A DNA stretch of 53,648 nucleotides, from NCBI GenBank assembly GCA_017447645.1, contig JAFSNA010000021.1:1-53648 (forward strand), given 5' to 3'. The notes beneath the pieces are model-generated. The model was given only the letters and a program-made list of their open reading frames with translations. It was not told where the DNA came from and searched no databases. This DNA comes from Oscillospiraceae bacterium. GTDB lineage: Bacteria; Bacillota; Clostridia; Oscillospirales; Oscillospiraceae. The translations under genes and the position numbers were made by a program. This document shows positions 29,850-37,924 of the stretch, piece after piece (positions within the stretch are counted from its first letter, which is position 1; every line of letters begins with the position of its first letter).

Positions 29850-29928
29850 CGCTTCGTTTTTTGCTGTGGATAGTGGGGGAGAAAAGAGAGGATAAAGGAG
29901 TGGAAAAGTAGCAAATTCAAAAAGGAGA

Positions 29929-31293
29929 TCAGCCCTTCGCTTCGTCGAAGGTGATCGTGAGGACGATCTCCTCGCCGCCGCGGTAGACCGTCAGTTCGGT
30001 CGTGTCGCCGGCGGAGTAGCCGTGCAGGGCGGAGGTGAGATCGGAGTAGTTTTTGATTTCCGCTTCGCCGAGCCTGGTGATGATGTCCTCGGCCTGCAGG
30101 CCCGCCTTCTCGGCGCAGCTGCCGGGCTCGACCGATTTGACGTAGGTCCCGGCGGGCATGTTCCAATAGGAGGCGTAATAGCGGCCGTAGCCGACGTTGT
30201 AGTCGCGATCGAAGCTGATGCCCATGTAGGCCCTGCCGGTGACGTAGCCCTTGGTGATGAGATCGTCGGCGATCTTTGCCGCGTCGTTGATCGGGATCGC
30301 GAAGCCCAGGCCCTCGACGCCGGAGCTGGCGTATTTGGCCGTGACGATGCCGATGACCTCGCCCGCGGCGTTGTAGACCGGACCGCCGGAATTGCCGGAG
30401 TTGACGGCGGCGTCGAGCTGGAACATGTTGATCGGCACGCCGCTCTCGTCCGAGGTGATGGCGCGGTCGAGCGCGCTGATGTGGCCGGTGGACATCGAGA
30501 AATCCAGCTCGCCGAGCGGGTTGCCGACGGCGTAGATCACCTCGCCCACGGAAATGCTGTCGCTGTTGCCGAGGCGGACGGCGTGCAGGCCGCTCGCGTC
30601 GATCTTGAGCAGGGCGACGTCGTTGTATCTTTCATAGCCGACGATCGACGCGGTGTAGCGCGTGCCGTCGTGCAGGATCACGTTCACGCTCTGGCCGTTC
30701 TGCGCCGCATATTCGATCACATGGTAGTTGGTGAGGATATAGCCGTTGTCCGAGATGATGAAGCCCGTGCCGGAAACGGCGGAGGAGCTGTTCATGCCGA
30801 AGAAGTTGGTGTAGGTCACCTCGGTGGTGACGCCGACGACCTGCTCGCAGGCCTGTTCGTAGATCGCGGAGGCGGAGAGGGCGGAGCCGTCGTTTTTCAG
30901 CGCGGTCGCCGTCGGCGCGGATTCCGCACCGGACTGCGCGGCGGCCTGGGAGATCTGACTGATCGCCTGCTCGGTCTGCGCTTTTTCAAGCGCGTCGACC
31001 CGCTCGTCCAGGCTGCGGCCCATGAATCCGGCGCCGATGAGGCCGCCGAGCAGCGCGCAGACAAGACAGAGCGCGACGACGCCGACGATGCGGCCGCCCT
31101 TGCCGCTCTTCTTGCGCGGCTCGGCCTTTTTCGGCTCGGGCGGGATATAGTAGCGCGGCGGGACCGCGCCCTCGCCCGCGGGCGTGTAGTGTGCGTCGGA
31201 ATAAATGCTCTCCTTGGCAAAGCCTCCGGCGTAGCGGTATTCGCTTTCGCCTTTCTGTTCGGGAACTGCGTTTTCGTTTTCGGGCTCGAACAT
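29929..31293 (-). CDS. htrA: HtrA/DegP-like serine protease with PDZ domain, membrane anchored
   Basis: A 454-residue surface protease and possible chaperone for misfolded exported proteins. Residues 1-65 are cytoplasmic and polar, about 68-91 form a membrane helix, about 95-140 are a linker, and the trypsin-like domain follows with His191 (NYHV), Asp225 (YNDVALL) and Ser302 (GNSGGP). A C-terminal PDZ domain (about 355-450, AGLQAEDIITRLGEAEI) ends the protein. All catalytic residues are present. Promoter at 31353-31381; the gene stands alone. Regulation by a CssRS-like stress system is possible from family knowledge but no operator is recognised. Confidence 0.95.
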   Translation of the reverse strand: MFEPENENAVPEQKGESEYRYAGGFAKESIYSDAHYTPAGEGAVPPRYYIPPEPKKAEPRKKSGKGGRIVGVVALCLVCALLGGLIGAGFMGRSLDERVDALEKAQTEQAISQISQAAAQSGAESAPTATALKNDGSALSASAIYEQACEQVVGVTTEVTYTNFFGMNSSSAVSGTGFIISDNGYILTNYHVIEYAAQNGQSVNVILHDGTRYTASIVGYERYNDVALLKIDASGLHAVRLGNSDSISVGEVIYAVGNPLGELDFSMSTGHISALDRAITSDESGVPINMFQLDAAVNSGNSGGPVYNAAGEVIGIVTAKYASSGVEGLGFAIPINDAAKIADDLITKGYVTGRAYMGISFDRDYNVGYGRYYASYWNMPAGTYVKSVEPGSCAEKAGLQAEDIITRLGEAEIKNYSDLTSALHGYSAGDTTELTVYRGGEEIVLTITFDEAKG

Positions 31294-31352
31294 GGTGACA
31301 GCCTCTTTTATGATGAGATGGGGACAGCTGCTCCCCTCGGTTTGTTGTGCTT

Positions 31353-31381
31353 ATCATAATCGGGAAATATGACCGTGTCAT
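31353..31381 (-). promoter_or_regulatory. Promoter of htrA
   Basis: On the minus strand, ATGACA (31376-31381), 17-base spacer, TATGAT (31353-31358). Confidence 0.65.
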
Positions 31382-31413
31382 GAATAAAACGGCAAGTTTT
31401 TTTGAACAAGGTG

Positions 31414-31456
31414 TGAAAATCCCGCGGCGGGAAGGATCGCTTCCCGGCCGCGGGAT
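31414..31456 (-). terminator. Terminator after gltX
   Basis: A 16- to 17-bp GC-rich stem (31418-31434 with 31440-31456, one mismatch), followed on the minus strand by TTTTC. Confidence 0.8.
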
Positions 31457-31482
31457 CGCGTGTCGGATCCGGTATCCGGTTT

Positions 31483-32961
31483 TCAGCCCTTGAGCTTTTC
31501 GACGCCGATGCGCAGACGGCGCAGTGTTTCCTCTTTTCCGAGGATGCGGCAGATCTCCACCGCGCCGCCGGGCGTGACGGCCTTGCCCGCCGCGGCGATG
31601 CGCACGGGCCACATGACGCGGGCGTTCTTGGCGCCCGTCTTTTCGGCAAGCGAGACCATCGTGTTCAGGATCGCCTCGTCGTTCCAGTCCTCCAGCGCCT
31701 CAAACAGCGGGATCACCGCCTCGAGCGCTTCGAGCGAGCTCGCCTCGTCGGACTTGGACTTCTTGTGGACGAAGAGCTCGGTGGAATAGTCGGGCAGCTC
31801 GTCAAAGAAATCGATCTTTTCGGGGATCTCGCCGAGCACCTCGGTGCGCTGCTGCAGCAGCGCGGCGATCGCCGCGGCGTCGTAGCGCTCGTCCTTCACG
31901 GCCATGCGGATCCAGGGCTCGGCCACGGCGGCGAAGGCCTCCAGGCTCATGGCGCGGATGTAGGCGCTGTTGAAATAGCGCAGCTTCTCGATGTCGAAGA
32001 TCGCCGGAGATTTGGAGATGCCGGAGAGGTCGAAGCACTCCTTCAGCTCGTCCATCGTGAAGAACTCCTGCTCGCCCTTGGGGCTCCAGCCCAGGAGCGT
32101 GACGTAGTTGATCACCGCGTCGGTCAAAAAGCCCTGCGCGATCAGGTCCTCATAGCTCGGGTCGCCGTGGCGCTTGGACATCTTGTTGTGCGCGTCGCGC
32201 ATGACGGGGGAGCAGTGCACGTACTTCGGGATCTCCCAGCCGAAGCCCTCGTAAAGAAGATTGTACTTCGGCGCGCTGGAGAGGTATTCGCTGCCGCGCA
32301 CGACGTGGGTGATGCCCATCATATGGTCGTCGATCACGTTTGCGAAGTTGTAGGTGGGCAGGCCGTCGCGCTTGATGAGCACCTGGTCGTCGAGCGAGGC
32401 GTTCTCCACCGTGATGTCGCCGAAGATCTCGTCGTGGAAGGTGGTCGTGCCCTCGTGCGGGATGCGCTGGCGGATGACGAAGGGCTTTCCGAGCGAGGCG
32501 AGGCGGTCCGCCTCCTCCGGGCTCATCGAACGGCAGGGATCGTCGCCGCGCTCGAACTCGCCGGAATCCTCCTCGCTTTCGGCCTTCTCGCAGAAGCAAC
32601 GGTAGGCGTGGCCGCGCTCGATCAGAAGCTCCGCGTATTTGCCGTAGAAGGGACGGCGCTCGGTCTGCACATAGGGGCCGACGGGACCGCCGACGTCCGG
32701 GCCCTCGTCATGCTCGAGATGGCACTCGCGCAGCGTCTTGTAGATCACGTCGACCGCGCCTTCGACCAGGCGGCCCTGGTCGGTATCCTCGATGCGCAGC
32801 AGGAATTTGCCGCCCTCGTGGCGGGCAATCAGATAGGTGTAGAGCGCCGTGCGCAGATTGCCCACGTGCATGTAGCCCGTGGGAGAGGGGGCAAAGCGCG
32901 TACGCACCTCGCCGCGCGGGATACGCGCTTCCATCCCGGCAAACCACTTTTGATCGGTCAT
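31483..32961 (-). CDS. gltX: Glutamyl-tRNA synthetase
   Basis: Class I aminoacyl-tRNA synthetase. The HIGH-type signature reads PSPTGYMHVGN (about residues 26-36) and the KMSKS loop reads NKMSKRHGD (about 255). RIEDTD and GLPTYNFANVIDDHMMGITHVVRG are typical of the glutamate-specific catalytic domain. The C-terminal about 160 residues form the helical anticodon-binding cage. 492 residues, normal for bacteria. The ATG follows CTGGAGG. Whether it is discriminating or also charges tRNA-Gln cannot be told. It is divergent from trpS and shares its -35 region. Confidence 0.97.
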   Translation of the reverse strand: MTDQKWFAGMEARIPRGEVRTRFAPSPTGYMHVGNLRTALYTYLIARHEGGKFLLRIEDTDQGRLVEGAVDVIYKTLRECHLEHDEGPDVGGPVGPYVQTERRPFYGKYAELLIERGHAYRCFCEKAESEEDSGEFERGDDPCRSMSPEEADRLASLGKPFVIRQRIPHEGTTTFHDEIFGDITVENASLDDQVLIKRDGLPTYNFANVIDDHMMGITHVVRGSEYLSSAPKYNLLYEGFGWEIPKYVHCSPVMRDAHNKMSKRHGDPSYEDLIAQGFLTDAVINYVTLLGWSPKGEQEFFTMDELKECFDLSGISKSPAIFDIEKLRYFNSAYIRAMSLEAFAAVAEPWIRMAVKDERYDAAAIAALLQQRTEVLGEIPEKIDFFDELPDYSTELFVHKKSKSDEASSLEALEAVIPLFEALEDWNDEAILNTMVSLAEKTGAKNARVMWPVRIAAAGKAVTPGGAVEICRILGKEETLRRLRIGVEKLKG

Positions 32962-33017
32962 GTTATCCTCCAGACCTGCGCGCCGACGCGCGCAGAGATC
33001 GTTGTTTACAGCCTCTT

Positions 33018-33046
33018 ATCTTATTTTAGAAACTGCGCCTTGTCAA
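33018..33046 (-). promoter_or_regulatory. Promoter of gltX, overlapping the trpS promoter
   Basis: On the minus strand, TTGACA (33041-33046), 17-base spacer, TAAGAT (33018-33023). Its -35 box covers almost the same bases as the trpS -35 box. Confidence 0.78.
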
Positions 33047-33068
33047 GCCGGTGTTCTTTTGATAAAAT
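33040..33068 (+). promoter_or_regulatory. Promoter of trpS, overlapping the gltX promoter
   Basis: TTGTCA (33040-33045), 17-base spacer, TAAAAT (33063-33068). The trpS leader is only about 55 nt, too short for a T-box. Confidence 0.72.
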
Positions 33069-33129
33069 ACGGATTTGTAAAAGAAAACGGGGCCGGAGGC
33101 GCCCCGGCGTGTATAAACGAGGGAACGAA

Positions 33130-34155
33130 ATGGATACAATCAACAACGAAAAGAAAAAAGTCATGCTCTCGGGCATCAAGCCCACCGGCGATCTGACGCT
33201 GGGCTCCTACCTCGGCGCGATCAAGAACTGGGCAGAGAGGGCCGAGCAGTTCGACTGCTACTACTTCATGGCGGACCTGCACGCGCTCACCACGCGCAAC
33301 GACCCCGCCACTCTGCGCCGCCGCACGCTCGAGCAGCTGGCCCAGTACGTCGCCTGCGGTCTCGACCCGCAGAAGAACACCCTCTTCCTGCAGAGCGACG
33401 TGCATGAGCACGCCGAGCTCGGATGGATCCTGAACTGCTACACGATGTTCGGCGAGCTTTCGCGCATGACCCAGTTCAAGGACAAGAGCGCGAAGAACGC
33501 CGAGAACATCAACGGCGGACTCTTCACCTATCCGGCGCTGATGGCGGCGGACATCCTGCTCTACCAGGCGGACTACGTCCCCGTGGGCGAGGATCAGAAG
33601 CAGCATTGCGAGCTCACGCGCGACATCGCCATCCGTTTCAACAATCTCTACGGCGAAACCTTCAAGGTGCCCGAGCCCTATGTGCCCAAGGTGGGCGCGC
33701 GCATCATGGATCTGCTGGATCCGACGAGCAAGATGTCCAAGTCCGACGAGATCGGCAACGGCCGCGTGTGCATCATGGACGCGCCTGAGGACATCGCCCG
33801 CAAATTCAAGCGCGCCGTGACCGACTCGGATACCGAGCACTGCGTGCGCTACGACCCGCAGAACAAGCCCGGCGTGGCCAATCTGATGAGCATTTATTCC
33901 GCCGTCACGGGCGAGAGCTTCGACGCGATCGAGCGGGAATTCGACGGCAAGGGCTACGGCGTCTTCAAGCCGGCGGTCGGCGACGCCGTCATCGAAATGC
34001 TGCGCCCCATCCGCGAGGAGGCAGGCCGCATCATCGCGGACAAGGCCTACCTGCGCGAGATCTACACCGACGGCGCGCACCGCGCCCAGCGGATCGCCTC
34101 GCGCACGCTGCGCAAGGTCTACAAAAAGGTCGGCCTGGTCGAAAAGCCCTTCTGA
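33130..34155 (+). CDS. trpS: Tryptophanyl-tRNA synthetase
   Basis: Class I synthetase of 341 residues. It opens with MLSGIKPTGDLTLGSYLGA, whose TLGSY is the HIGH-like motif, then MADLHALT, the tryptophan-binding region with YPALMAADILLY and VPVGEDQKQHCELTRDIA, and the KMSKS loop DPTSKMSKS (about residue 200). All catalytic signatures are intact. The ATG at 33130 has GAGGG about seven bases upstream; the frame is open for over 1 kb further 5 prime, but that region is the antisense of gltX. Single gene with its own terminator. Confidence 0.97.
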   Translation: MDTINNEKKKVMLSGIKPTGDLTLGSYLGAIKNWAERAEQFDCYYFMADLHALTTRNDPATLRRRTLEQLAQYVACGLDPQKNTLFLQSDVHEHAELGWILNCYTMFGELSRMTQFKDKSAKNAENINGGLFTYPALMAADILLYQADYVPVGEDQKQHCELTRDIAIRFNNLYGETFKVPEPYVPKVGARIMDLLDPTSKMSKSDEIGNGRVCIMDAPEDIARKFKRAVTDSDTEHCVRYDPQNKPGVANLMSIYSAVTGESFDAIEREFDGKGYGVFKPAVGDAVIEMLRPIREEAGRIIADKAYLREIYTDGAHRAQRIASRTLRKVYKKVGLVEKPF

Positions 34156-34170
34156 AAAACATACATACAA

Positions 34171-34202
34171 GACGGCGGGCGTCTGCCCGCCGTCCTTTCT
34201 TT
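34171..34202 (+). terminator. Terminator after trpS
   Basis: A perfect 10-bp stem GACGGCGGGC/GCCCGCCGTC with a 4-base loop followed by CTTTCTTTC. Confidence 0.85.
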
Positions 34203-34222
34203 CAAAAGGAGCCTCTCTTCCC

Positions 34223-35302
34223 ATGTTTCTGCCGTCCCCGCTTGTCCTGCGCTTGTCCTGCGCGCTGCTCTCGGCCGCGCTCTGCGCCTTTTTCCTGACG
34301 CCCTCGGCCGGGAGCCTGGCGCTGCGCCTCGGCGCTGTCGATCAGCCGGGAGAGAAGAGAAAGATCCACACGCGCGCGACGCCGCGTCTCGGCGGAGCGG
34401 CGATCGCGGCGGGCTTTTTTATCAGCTCGCTCGCTTTCACCGTCCCTTCCCCCGTCCTCAGCGGCGTGCTGCGCGGCGCCCTGCTCGTTGCGCTCATGGG
34501 CGCGGCGGACGACTGCTTTTCCCTGCGCGCGCCGCTCAAGCTCGGCATGCAGCTCCTTGCCGCGCTGCTCGCCTGGCGCGCGGGCGCGCGCATAGAGGTG
34601 CTGAGCCTGCCCTTTGCCGGAGGGCGCTTCATAAGCATCGGTGCCTGGGGCCAGCCACTGACGCTGCTGTGGATGCTCGTGTGCACCAACGCCGTCAATC
34701 TCATCGACGGCCTGGACGGGCTAGCCTCCGGCGTGACGGCCATCGGCGCGCTGAGTCTGCTGCTCGTCGCCGCCGCCGTGGGCGAGAGCGAGATCGCCGT
34801 GCTGCTTGCCGCGCTCGCGGGAGGCTGTCTCGGCTTCCTGCCGCACAACCGCTGCCCCGCGCGCATTTTCATGGGCGACACGGGCTCGCAGCTGCTGGGC
34901 TTTGTGCTCGGCGCTGCCTCTACGGTCGGCATGTTCAAATCCCATGCGGCGCTGAGCTTTTTCGTGCCGCTGCTGGCGCTGGGGCTGCCGCTGTTTGACA
35001 CGGCTTTCGCCTTTTCCCGCCGAGCGCTGCACGGAGAAAACCCGCTGCGGGCCGACCGCGGGCATATCCACCACCGCCTGCTCGACCGCGGTCTCGGCCA
35101 GAGGGGCGCGGTCGCTCTGCTCGACGGCGTGTCGGCGCTTCTGGGTCTCACGGCGGTGCTGCTGGCCCTGCGCGGCGGCGCGGCGCGCATCCTCGCCGCG
35201 CTGCTCATGACGGCCGCGGCGTGGGCCGCCCTCGCGCTGATCCGCGCCAGAGCGCTCGCGCTGCGCAGACGGAAACGGCTAAAGCAGGAGCATGGCGCCT
35301 AA
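34223..35302 (+). CDS. tagO: Undecaprenyl-phosphate sugar-1-phosphate transferase (TagO/WecA/MraY family)
   Basis: A 359-residue polytopic membrane enzyme that loads a HexNAc-1-phosphate on undecaprenyl phosphate to start teichoic-acid or surface-glycan synthesis. Family loops are visible: DQPGEKRKIHTRATPRLGG, GAADDCFSLRAPLK, NAVNLIDGLDGLASG (catalytic Asp), the MGDTGSQLLGF loop, and HIHHRLLDRGLGQRGA, whose HIHHRL is the WecA/TagO-type sugar-recognition motif rather than the MraY type. About ten membrane segments. The AAAAGGAG site is 11 bases from the ATG, somewhat long. The 3 prime end overlaps a convergent small gene by 24 bases. Confidence 0.92.
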   Translation: MFLPSPLVLRLSCALLSAALCAFFLTPSAGSLALRLGAVDQPGEKRKIHTRATPRLGGAAIAAGFFISSLAFTVPSPVLSGVLRGALLVALMGAADDCFSLRAPLKLGMQLLAALLAWRAGARIEVLSLPFAGGRFISIGAWGQPLTLLWMLVCTNAVNLIDGLDGLASGVTAIGALSLLLVAAAVGESEIAVLLAALAGGCLGFLPHNRCPARIFMGDTGSQLLGFVLGAASTVGMFKSHAALSFFVPLLALGLPLFDTAFAFSRRALHGENPLRADRGHIHHRLLDRGLGQRGAVALLDGVSALLGLTAVLLALRGGAARILAALLMTAAAWAALALIRARALALRRRKRLKQEHGA

Positions 35303-35554
35303 AATGAAGAGCATTTCCGTGTCGCCGCTCTCGCGGTAGAGAAGATAGAGGATCCCCAGCAGGATCAGGTCCTCGGTCTCCAGCTCGCCGGTGATGCGGC
35401 CGAGCAGCGATTCCACCGTCTGGCGGATCGGGTCGGCAAAGCCGTCCTGCCGCGGCGGAGGCGGGGGAGGAGCGTGCGGACGCGCCCGCGCGTCTCGCTC
35501 GTGCGGCTCTTCGACGCGGCGCGGCGGCCCGCCTCCGCGATAGACCTTATACAT
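35279..35554 (-). CDS. Small protein with Pro-rich middle and hydrophobic C-terminus
   Basis: A 91-residue protein of unknown function. The N-terminal part has many Arg and Pro (a run of six Pro near residue 28). The last about 35 residues alternate acidic and strongly hydrophobic stretches (LETEDLILLGILYLLY ... MLFILGAMLLL), which could form one or two membrane helices or a hairpin. The ATG follows GGAGGGA and overlaps the end of the preceding small gene by eight bases, implying coupled translation. The end lies inside tagO on the other strand. I do not recognise a named family. Confidence 0.65.
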   Translation of the reverse strand: MYKVYRGGGPPRRVEEPHERDARARPHAPPPPPPRQDGFADPIRQTVESLLGRITGELETEDLILLGILYLLYRESGDTEMLFILGAMLLL

Positions 35555-35900
35555 CCTGTCCCTCCGCGCCGATCAGCCCCGCCTGCGCCAGACGCAGCAC
35601 GCGCGCGAGCTTCATCGCCCGCGCGAGCTTCTCCCGCCGCTTTTCGCCCAGGCAGGGCGCGAGCGCCTCGAGCGCCTCGAGCCGGGGATTTTTCCCGCCG
35701 AGCCCCCCGCGCAGCAGCGCGCCGAGCCTGCCGAGCGCGGCGGCATCCGGCGCGCCCTTTTCGTCCGGCGCGGCCCGGCCGTCCTCCCCGGACGCCTCCT
35801 GCGGCAGCCCGCCCATCAGCGACTGAGCCATCGCGCGGATCTGCGCGAGCTGTTCCGGGTCCGAGAGTACGCTGTTGATCCTGTCCTCGAGCTCGCCCAC
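35547..35900 (-). CDS. Small helical protein of unknown function (GTG start)
   Basis: A 117-residue protein, Ala/Leu/Gly/Arg rich. It opens with MGELEDRINSVLSDPEQLAQIRAMAQSLMGG, which looks like paired amphipathic helices, then a charged linker, then a basic helical C-terminus (EKRREKLARAMKLARVLRLAQ). Start is GTG at 35900, nine bases after AAGGAGG; the ATG just upstream is in another frame. Middle gene of a tightly packed row of three small genes. No known family assigned. Confidence 0.65.
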   Translation of the reverse strand: MGELEDRINSVLSDPEQLAQIRAMAQSLMGGLPQEASGEDGRAAPDEKGAPDAAALGRLGALLRGGLGGKNPRLEALEALAPCLGEKRREKLARAMKLARVLRLAQAGLIGAEGQDV

Positions 35901-35914
35901 GGCGCATGCCCTCC

Positions 35915-36154
35915 TTACTTACCCATGATCTTCCCCACGTCGTCCGCCAGCCGCCTGCCCTCGGGCGTCGACAGCAGTTCGCCGAGCATCCTTTTGAGCG
36001 AGGCGGCGTCGCCGCGCCGAAAGGCTTTTTCGAGCGCCGCGCCGTCGACGGCGTTTTCCAGCGCTTTTCCGTCGACGGAAGAGCCGAGACGCCGCAGCGC
36101 CGCGCCCTTTTCCCCGCCTTCGAGCTCTTTTGCGAGCTTTTCCATCTCGTTCAA
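35915..36154 (-). CDS. Small acidic/basic helical protein of unknown function (probable TTG start)
   Basis: About 79 residues from a TTG at 36154, which has AAGGAAG about 10 bases upstream; a GTG at 36178 extends the frame by 8 residues but has no ribosome site, and an ATG three codons later (36145) is too far from one. The body is a string of short helices with EKLAKELEGGEKGAALRRLG and a C-terminal STPEGRRLADDVGKIMGK. First of three consecutive small genes. No family recognised; likely cytoplasmic. Confidence 0.62.
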   Translation of the reverse strand: MNEMEKLAKELEGGEKGAALRRLGSSVDGKALENAVDGAALEKAFRRGDAASLKRMLGELLSTPEGRRLADDVGKIMGK

Positions 36155-36166
36155 GCGACCACTTCC

Positions 36167-36195
36167 TTGCAAATTCACTCGATTTATTCTATTCT
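36167..36195 (+). promoter_or_regulatory. Probable promoter of the phosphodiesterase gene
   Basis: TTGCAA (36167-36172), 17-base spacer, TATTCT (36190-36195). I found no convincing promoter for the divergent small-gene row. Confidence 0.5.
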
Positions 36196-36230
36196 ATGAC
36201 TGTCGAAATGATACAAAAAGGAGCGTCTCC

Positions 36231-36701
36231 ATGAAGATCGCCGTTTTTTCGGATACCCACGGCAGCACCGCGCGCATGCTGCGCGCCGCGGAAGAGCTGC
36301 GCCCCGACGCGCTGGTGCACCTGGGCGACTGTGAGCGCGACGCCGACTGCCTGGAAAAAGCCCTCCCGGACGTCCCGCTCTACCGTGTCTGCGGCAACTG
36401 CGACGTCTCTCCGCGCGCGCCGGCAGAGCTCGTCGTCGGCTTCGGACCCGTGCGGGCCCTGCTCTGCCACGGCCATCGCTATGCCGTGGATTGGGGACGG
36501 CTCGACTCGATGGTCTACGCCGCGCAGGAAAAAGGCTGCTCGCTCGTTCTCTACGGCCATACGCACCGCGCCGAGAATGCGGAGATCGGCGGCGTGAGGC
36601 TGGTCAACCCCGGCACGGCGGGCGTCGGCGCCGCGCGCTCCTTCGCGCTCGTGGAGGTTTTTGAAAACGGCGGCGTCACGGCGGAGATACGCCCCTTGTA
36701 A
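36231..36701 (+). CDS. YfcE/MJ0936-family metallophosphoesterase
   Basis: A 156-residue single-domain phosphodiesterase. Metal-binding motifs are in order: FSDTHG (residues 6-11, Asp and His), HLGDCERD (Asp), GNCDV (the usual GNCD, Asn), CHGHRY (His) and YGHTHRAE (two His). Complete set, so probably active on phosphodiesters; natural substrate unknown. The ATG has AAAAAGGAG about seven bases upstream. Followed by the ATPase-CYTH gene, which has its own promoter overlapping this gene's stop codon. Confidence 0.92.
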   Translation: MKIAVFSDTHGSTARMLRAAEELRPDALVHLGDCERDADCLEKALPDVPLYRVCGNCDVSPRAPAELVVGFGPVRALLCHGHRYAVDWGRLDSMVYAAQEKGCSLVLYGHTHRAENAEIGGVRLVNPGTAGVGAARSFALVEVFENGGVTAEIRPL

Positions 36702-36724
36702 TGCAAAATAGGACATGGTAAAAT
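36696..36724 (+). promoter_or_regulatory. Promoter of the ATPase-CYTH gene
   Basis: TTGTAA (36696-36701, overlapping the previous stop), 17-base spacer, TAAAAT (36719-36724). Confidence 0.65.
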
Positions 36725-36755
36725 ACTGCTATCAGAAAGAAAGAGAGAAGCAGCC

Positions 36756-37862
36756 ATGAGCAAGAAGATCACGCGCATCGTTCTCACCGGCGGTCCCGCT
36801 GCGGGCAAAACGACCCTGATCAGCCGCATCCTCAAGGAGTTCACACAGGAGGACGGCTGGAAGGTCGTCATCATCCCCGAAACGGCGACCGAGCTGATCT
36901 CGGGCTTCGGCATCGGGCCCTTCCCGGGCTGCATGAGCATGCTGGAGTTCCAGTATTTCGTCATCGAGGACCAGCTCCACAAGGAACGTCTCGCGCTCAA
37001 GGCCGCCGAGACCGTGCCGGAGGAAAAAGTGCTCATCATTTACGACCGCGCGGTATTCGACGACAAGGCCTATATCTCCGACGAGGAGTTCCGCACGGTG
37101 CTCGCCCACTTCGGCAAGACGGAGGAGGAGCTGCTCGCCGGCTATGACGCGGTGCTGCATCTTGTCTCCTGCGCCAAGGGAGCGGAATTCGCCTACGACT
37201 ACGGCAACGCCGCCCGCTACGAGACCGTCGAGCAGGCCCGCACGATCGACGATCGGACGATCCGCGCCTGGAGCGCGCATCCCTCGCTGCATATCATCGA
37301 CAACTCCGTGGACTTCGAGGACAAGATCAACCGCGCCATCGCCGCGATCTACGGCGTCCTCGGCCAGGAGGTCCCCGACGTGGAGAAGAGGAAATACCTC
37401 ATCGCCATGCCCGACGTCGGGACCCTCGCCGAAAAATACGGCGCGCTGTCCAGCGAAATGATGCAGACCTATCTCATCACCGCCAATCCGCTGCTCGAGC
37501 GGCGCGTCCGCCAGCAGCGCAGCGGCACGGAGTATCTGTACTTCTTCACCGAAAAGCGCGTCGGCGAGGACGGGAAGCGCTGGGTCACCGAGCGGCCGAT
37601 CTCCGAGAAGGAATACATCCGTTATCTCATGGAAAGCGACCTGACGCTGCGCGCCGTGCGCAAGACCAAGTACCGCTTTCACTATGCGGGCCGCGCGATG
37701 GAGATCGACGTCTACCCCTTCTCAAAAGAGAGGGCGATCCTCTTCGTCTACGGCGACGGAGAGAAGACCGCCGCGCTGCCGGAGGAGCTTGAGGTGCTCA
37801 AGGACGTGACGGGCGACGCGGAGTATAAAAACCGCCGCCTCGCGGCGGCGCAGCAGCTGTAA
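36756..37862 (+). CDS. P-loop ATPase/kinase (AAA_28, NadR-like) fused to a CYTH-like domain
   Basis: A 368-residue two-domain protein. Residues 1 to about 205 form a P-loop nucleotide kinase-like domain with Walker A GGPAAGKTT (12-20), IIPETATELI, and YDRAVFDDKAYI as the lid or substrate region. Residues about 210-350 resemble a CYTH/triphosphate-tunnel domain, alternating strands with Arg/Lys (RKYLIAMPD, EYLYFFTEKR, RWVTERPISEKEYI, MEIDVYPFS). The diagnostic ExExK opening appears as V-E-K-R-K, so two metal-binding acidic residues seem lost. Plant TTM1/TTM2 proteins join similar domains in the same order. Function unknown. Confidence 0.78.
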   Translation: MSKKITRIVLTGGPAAGKTTLISRILKEFTQEDGWKVVIIPETATELISGFGIGPFPGCMSMLEFQYFVIEDQLHKERLALKAAETVPEEKVLIIYDRAVFDDKAYISDEEFRTVLAHFGKTEEELLAGYDAVLHLVSCAKGAEFAYDYGNAARYETVEQARTIDDRTIRAWSAHPSLHIIDNSVDFEDKINRAIAAIYGVLGQEVPDVEKRKYLIAMPDVGTLAEKYGALSSEMMQTYLITANPLLERRVRQQRSGTEYLYFFTEKRVGEDGKRWVTERPISEKEYIRYLMESDLTLRAVRKTKYRFHYAGRAMEIDVYPFSKERAILFVYGDGEKTAALPEELEVLKDVTGDAEYKNRRLAAAQQL

Positions 37863-37874
37863 ATCATTTATCAT

Positions 37875-37914
37875 AAACGGGAAGGCCGGAGCGGATGCTC
37901 CGGCCGTCCCGTTT
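37875..37914. terminator. Bidirectional terminator, ATPase-CYTH / mnmA
   Basis: A long GC-rich stem (37875-37892 with 37897-37914, small internal mismatch) with A and T ends, between convergent genes. Confidence 0.88.
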
Positions 37915-37924
37915 TCAAGGCTTT

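Noticed and set aside
29660-30166. A 168-codon minus-strand frame across the htrA end and aro leader
   Set aside because: Out of frame with htrA, runs through its terminator, and has no domain.
31765-33129. Extension of trpS upstream by over 1 kb
   Set aside because: The extra part is antisense to gltX and lies before the trpS promoter.
32962-33129. T-box leaders for gltX or trpS
   Set aside because: Leaders of about 50-55 nt are far too short, and no T-box sequence or terminator pair is present.
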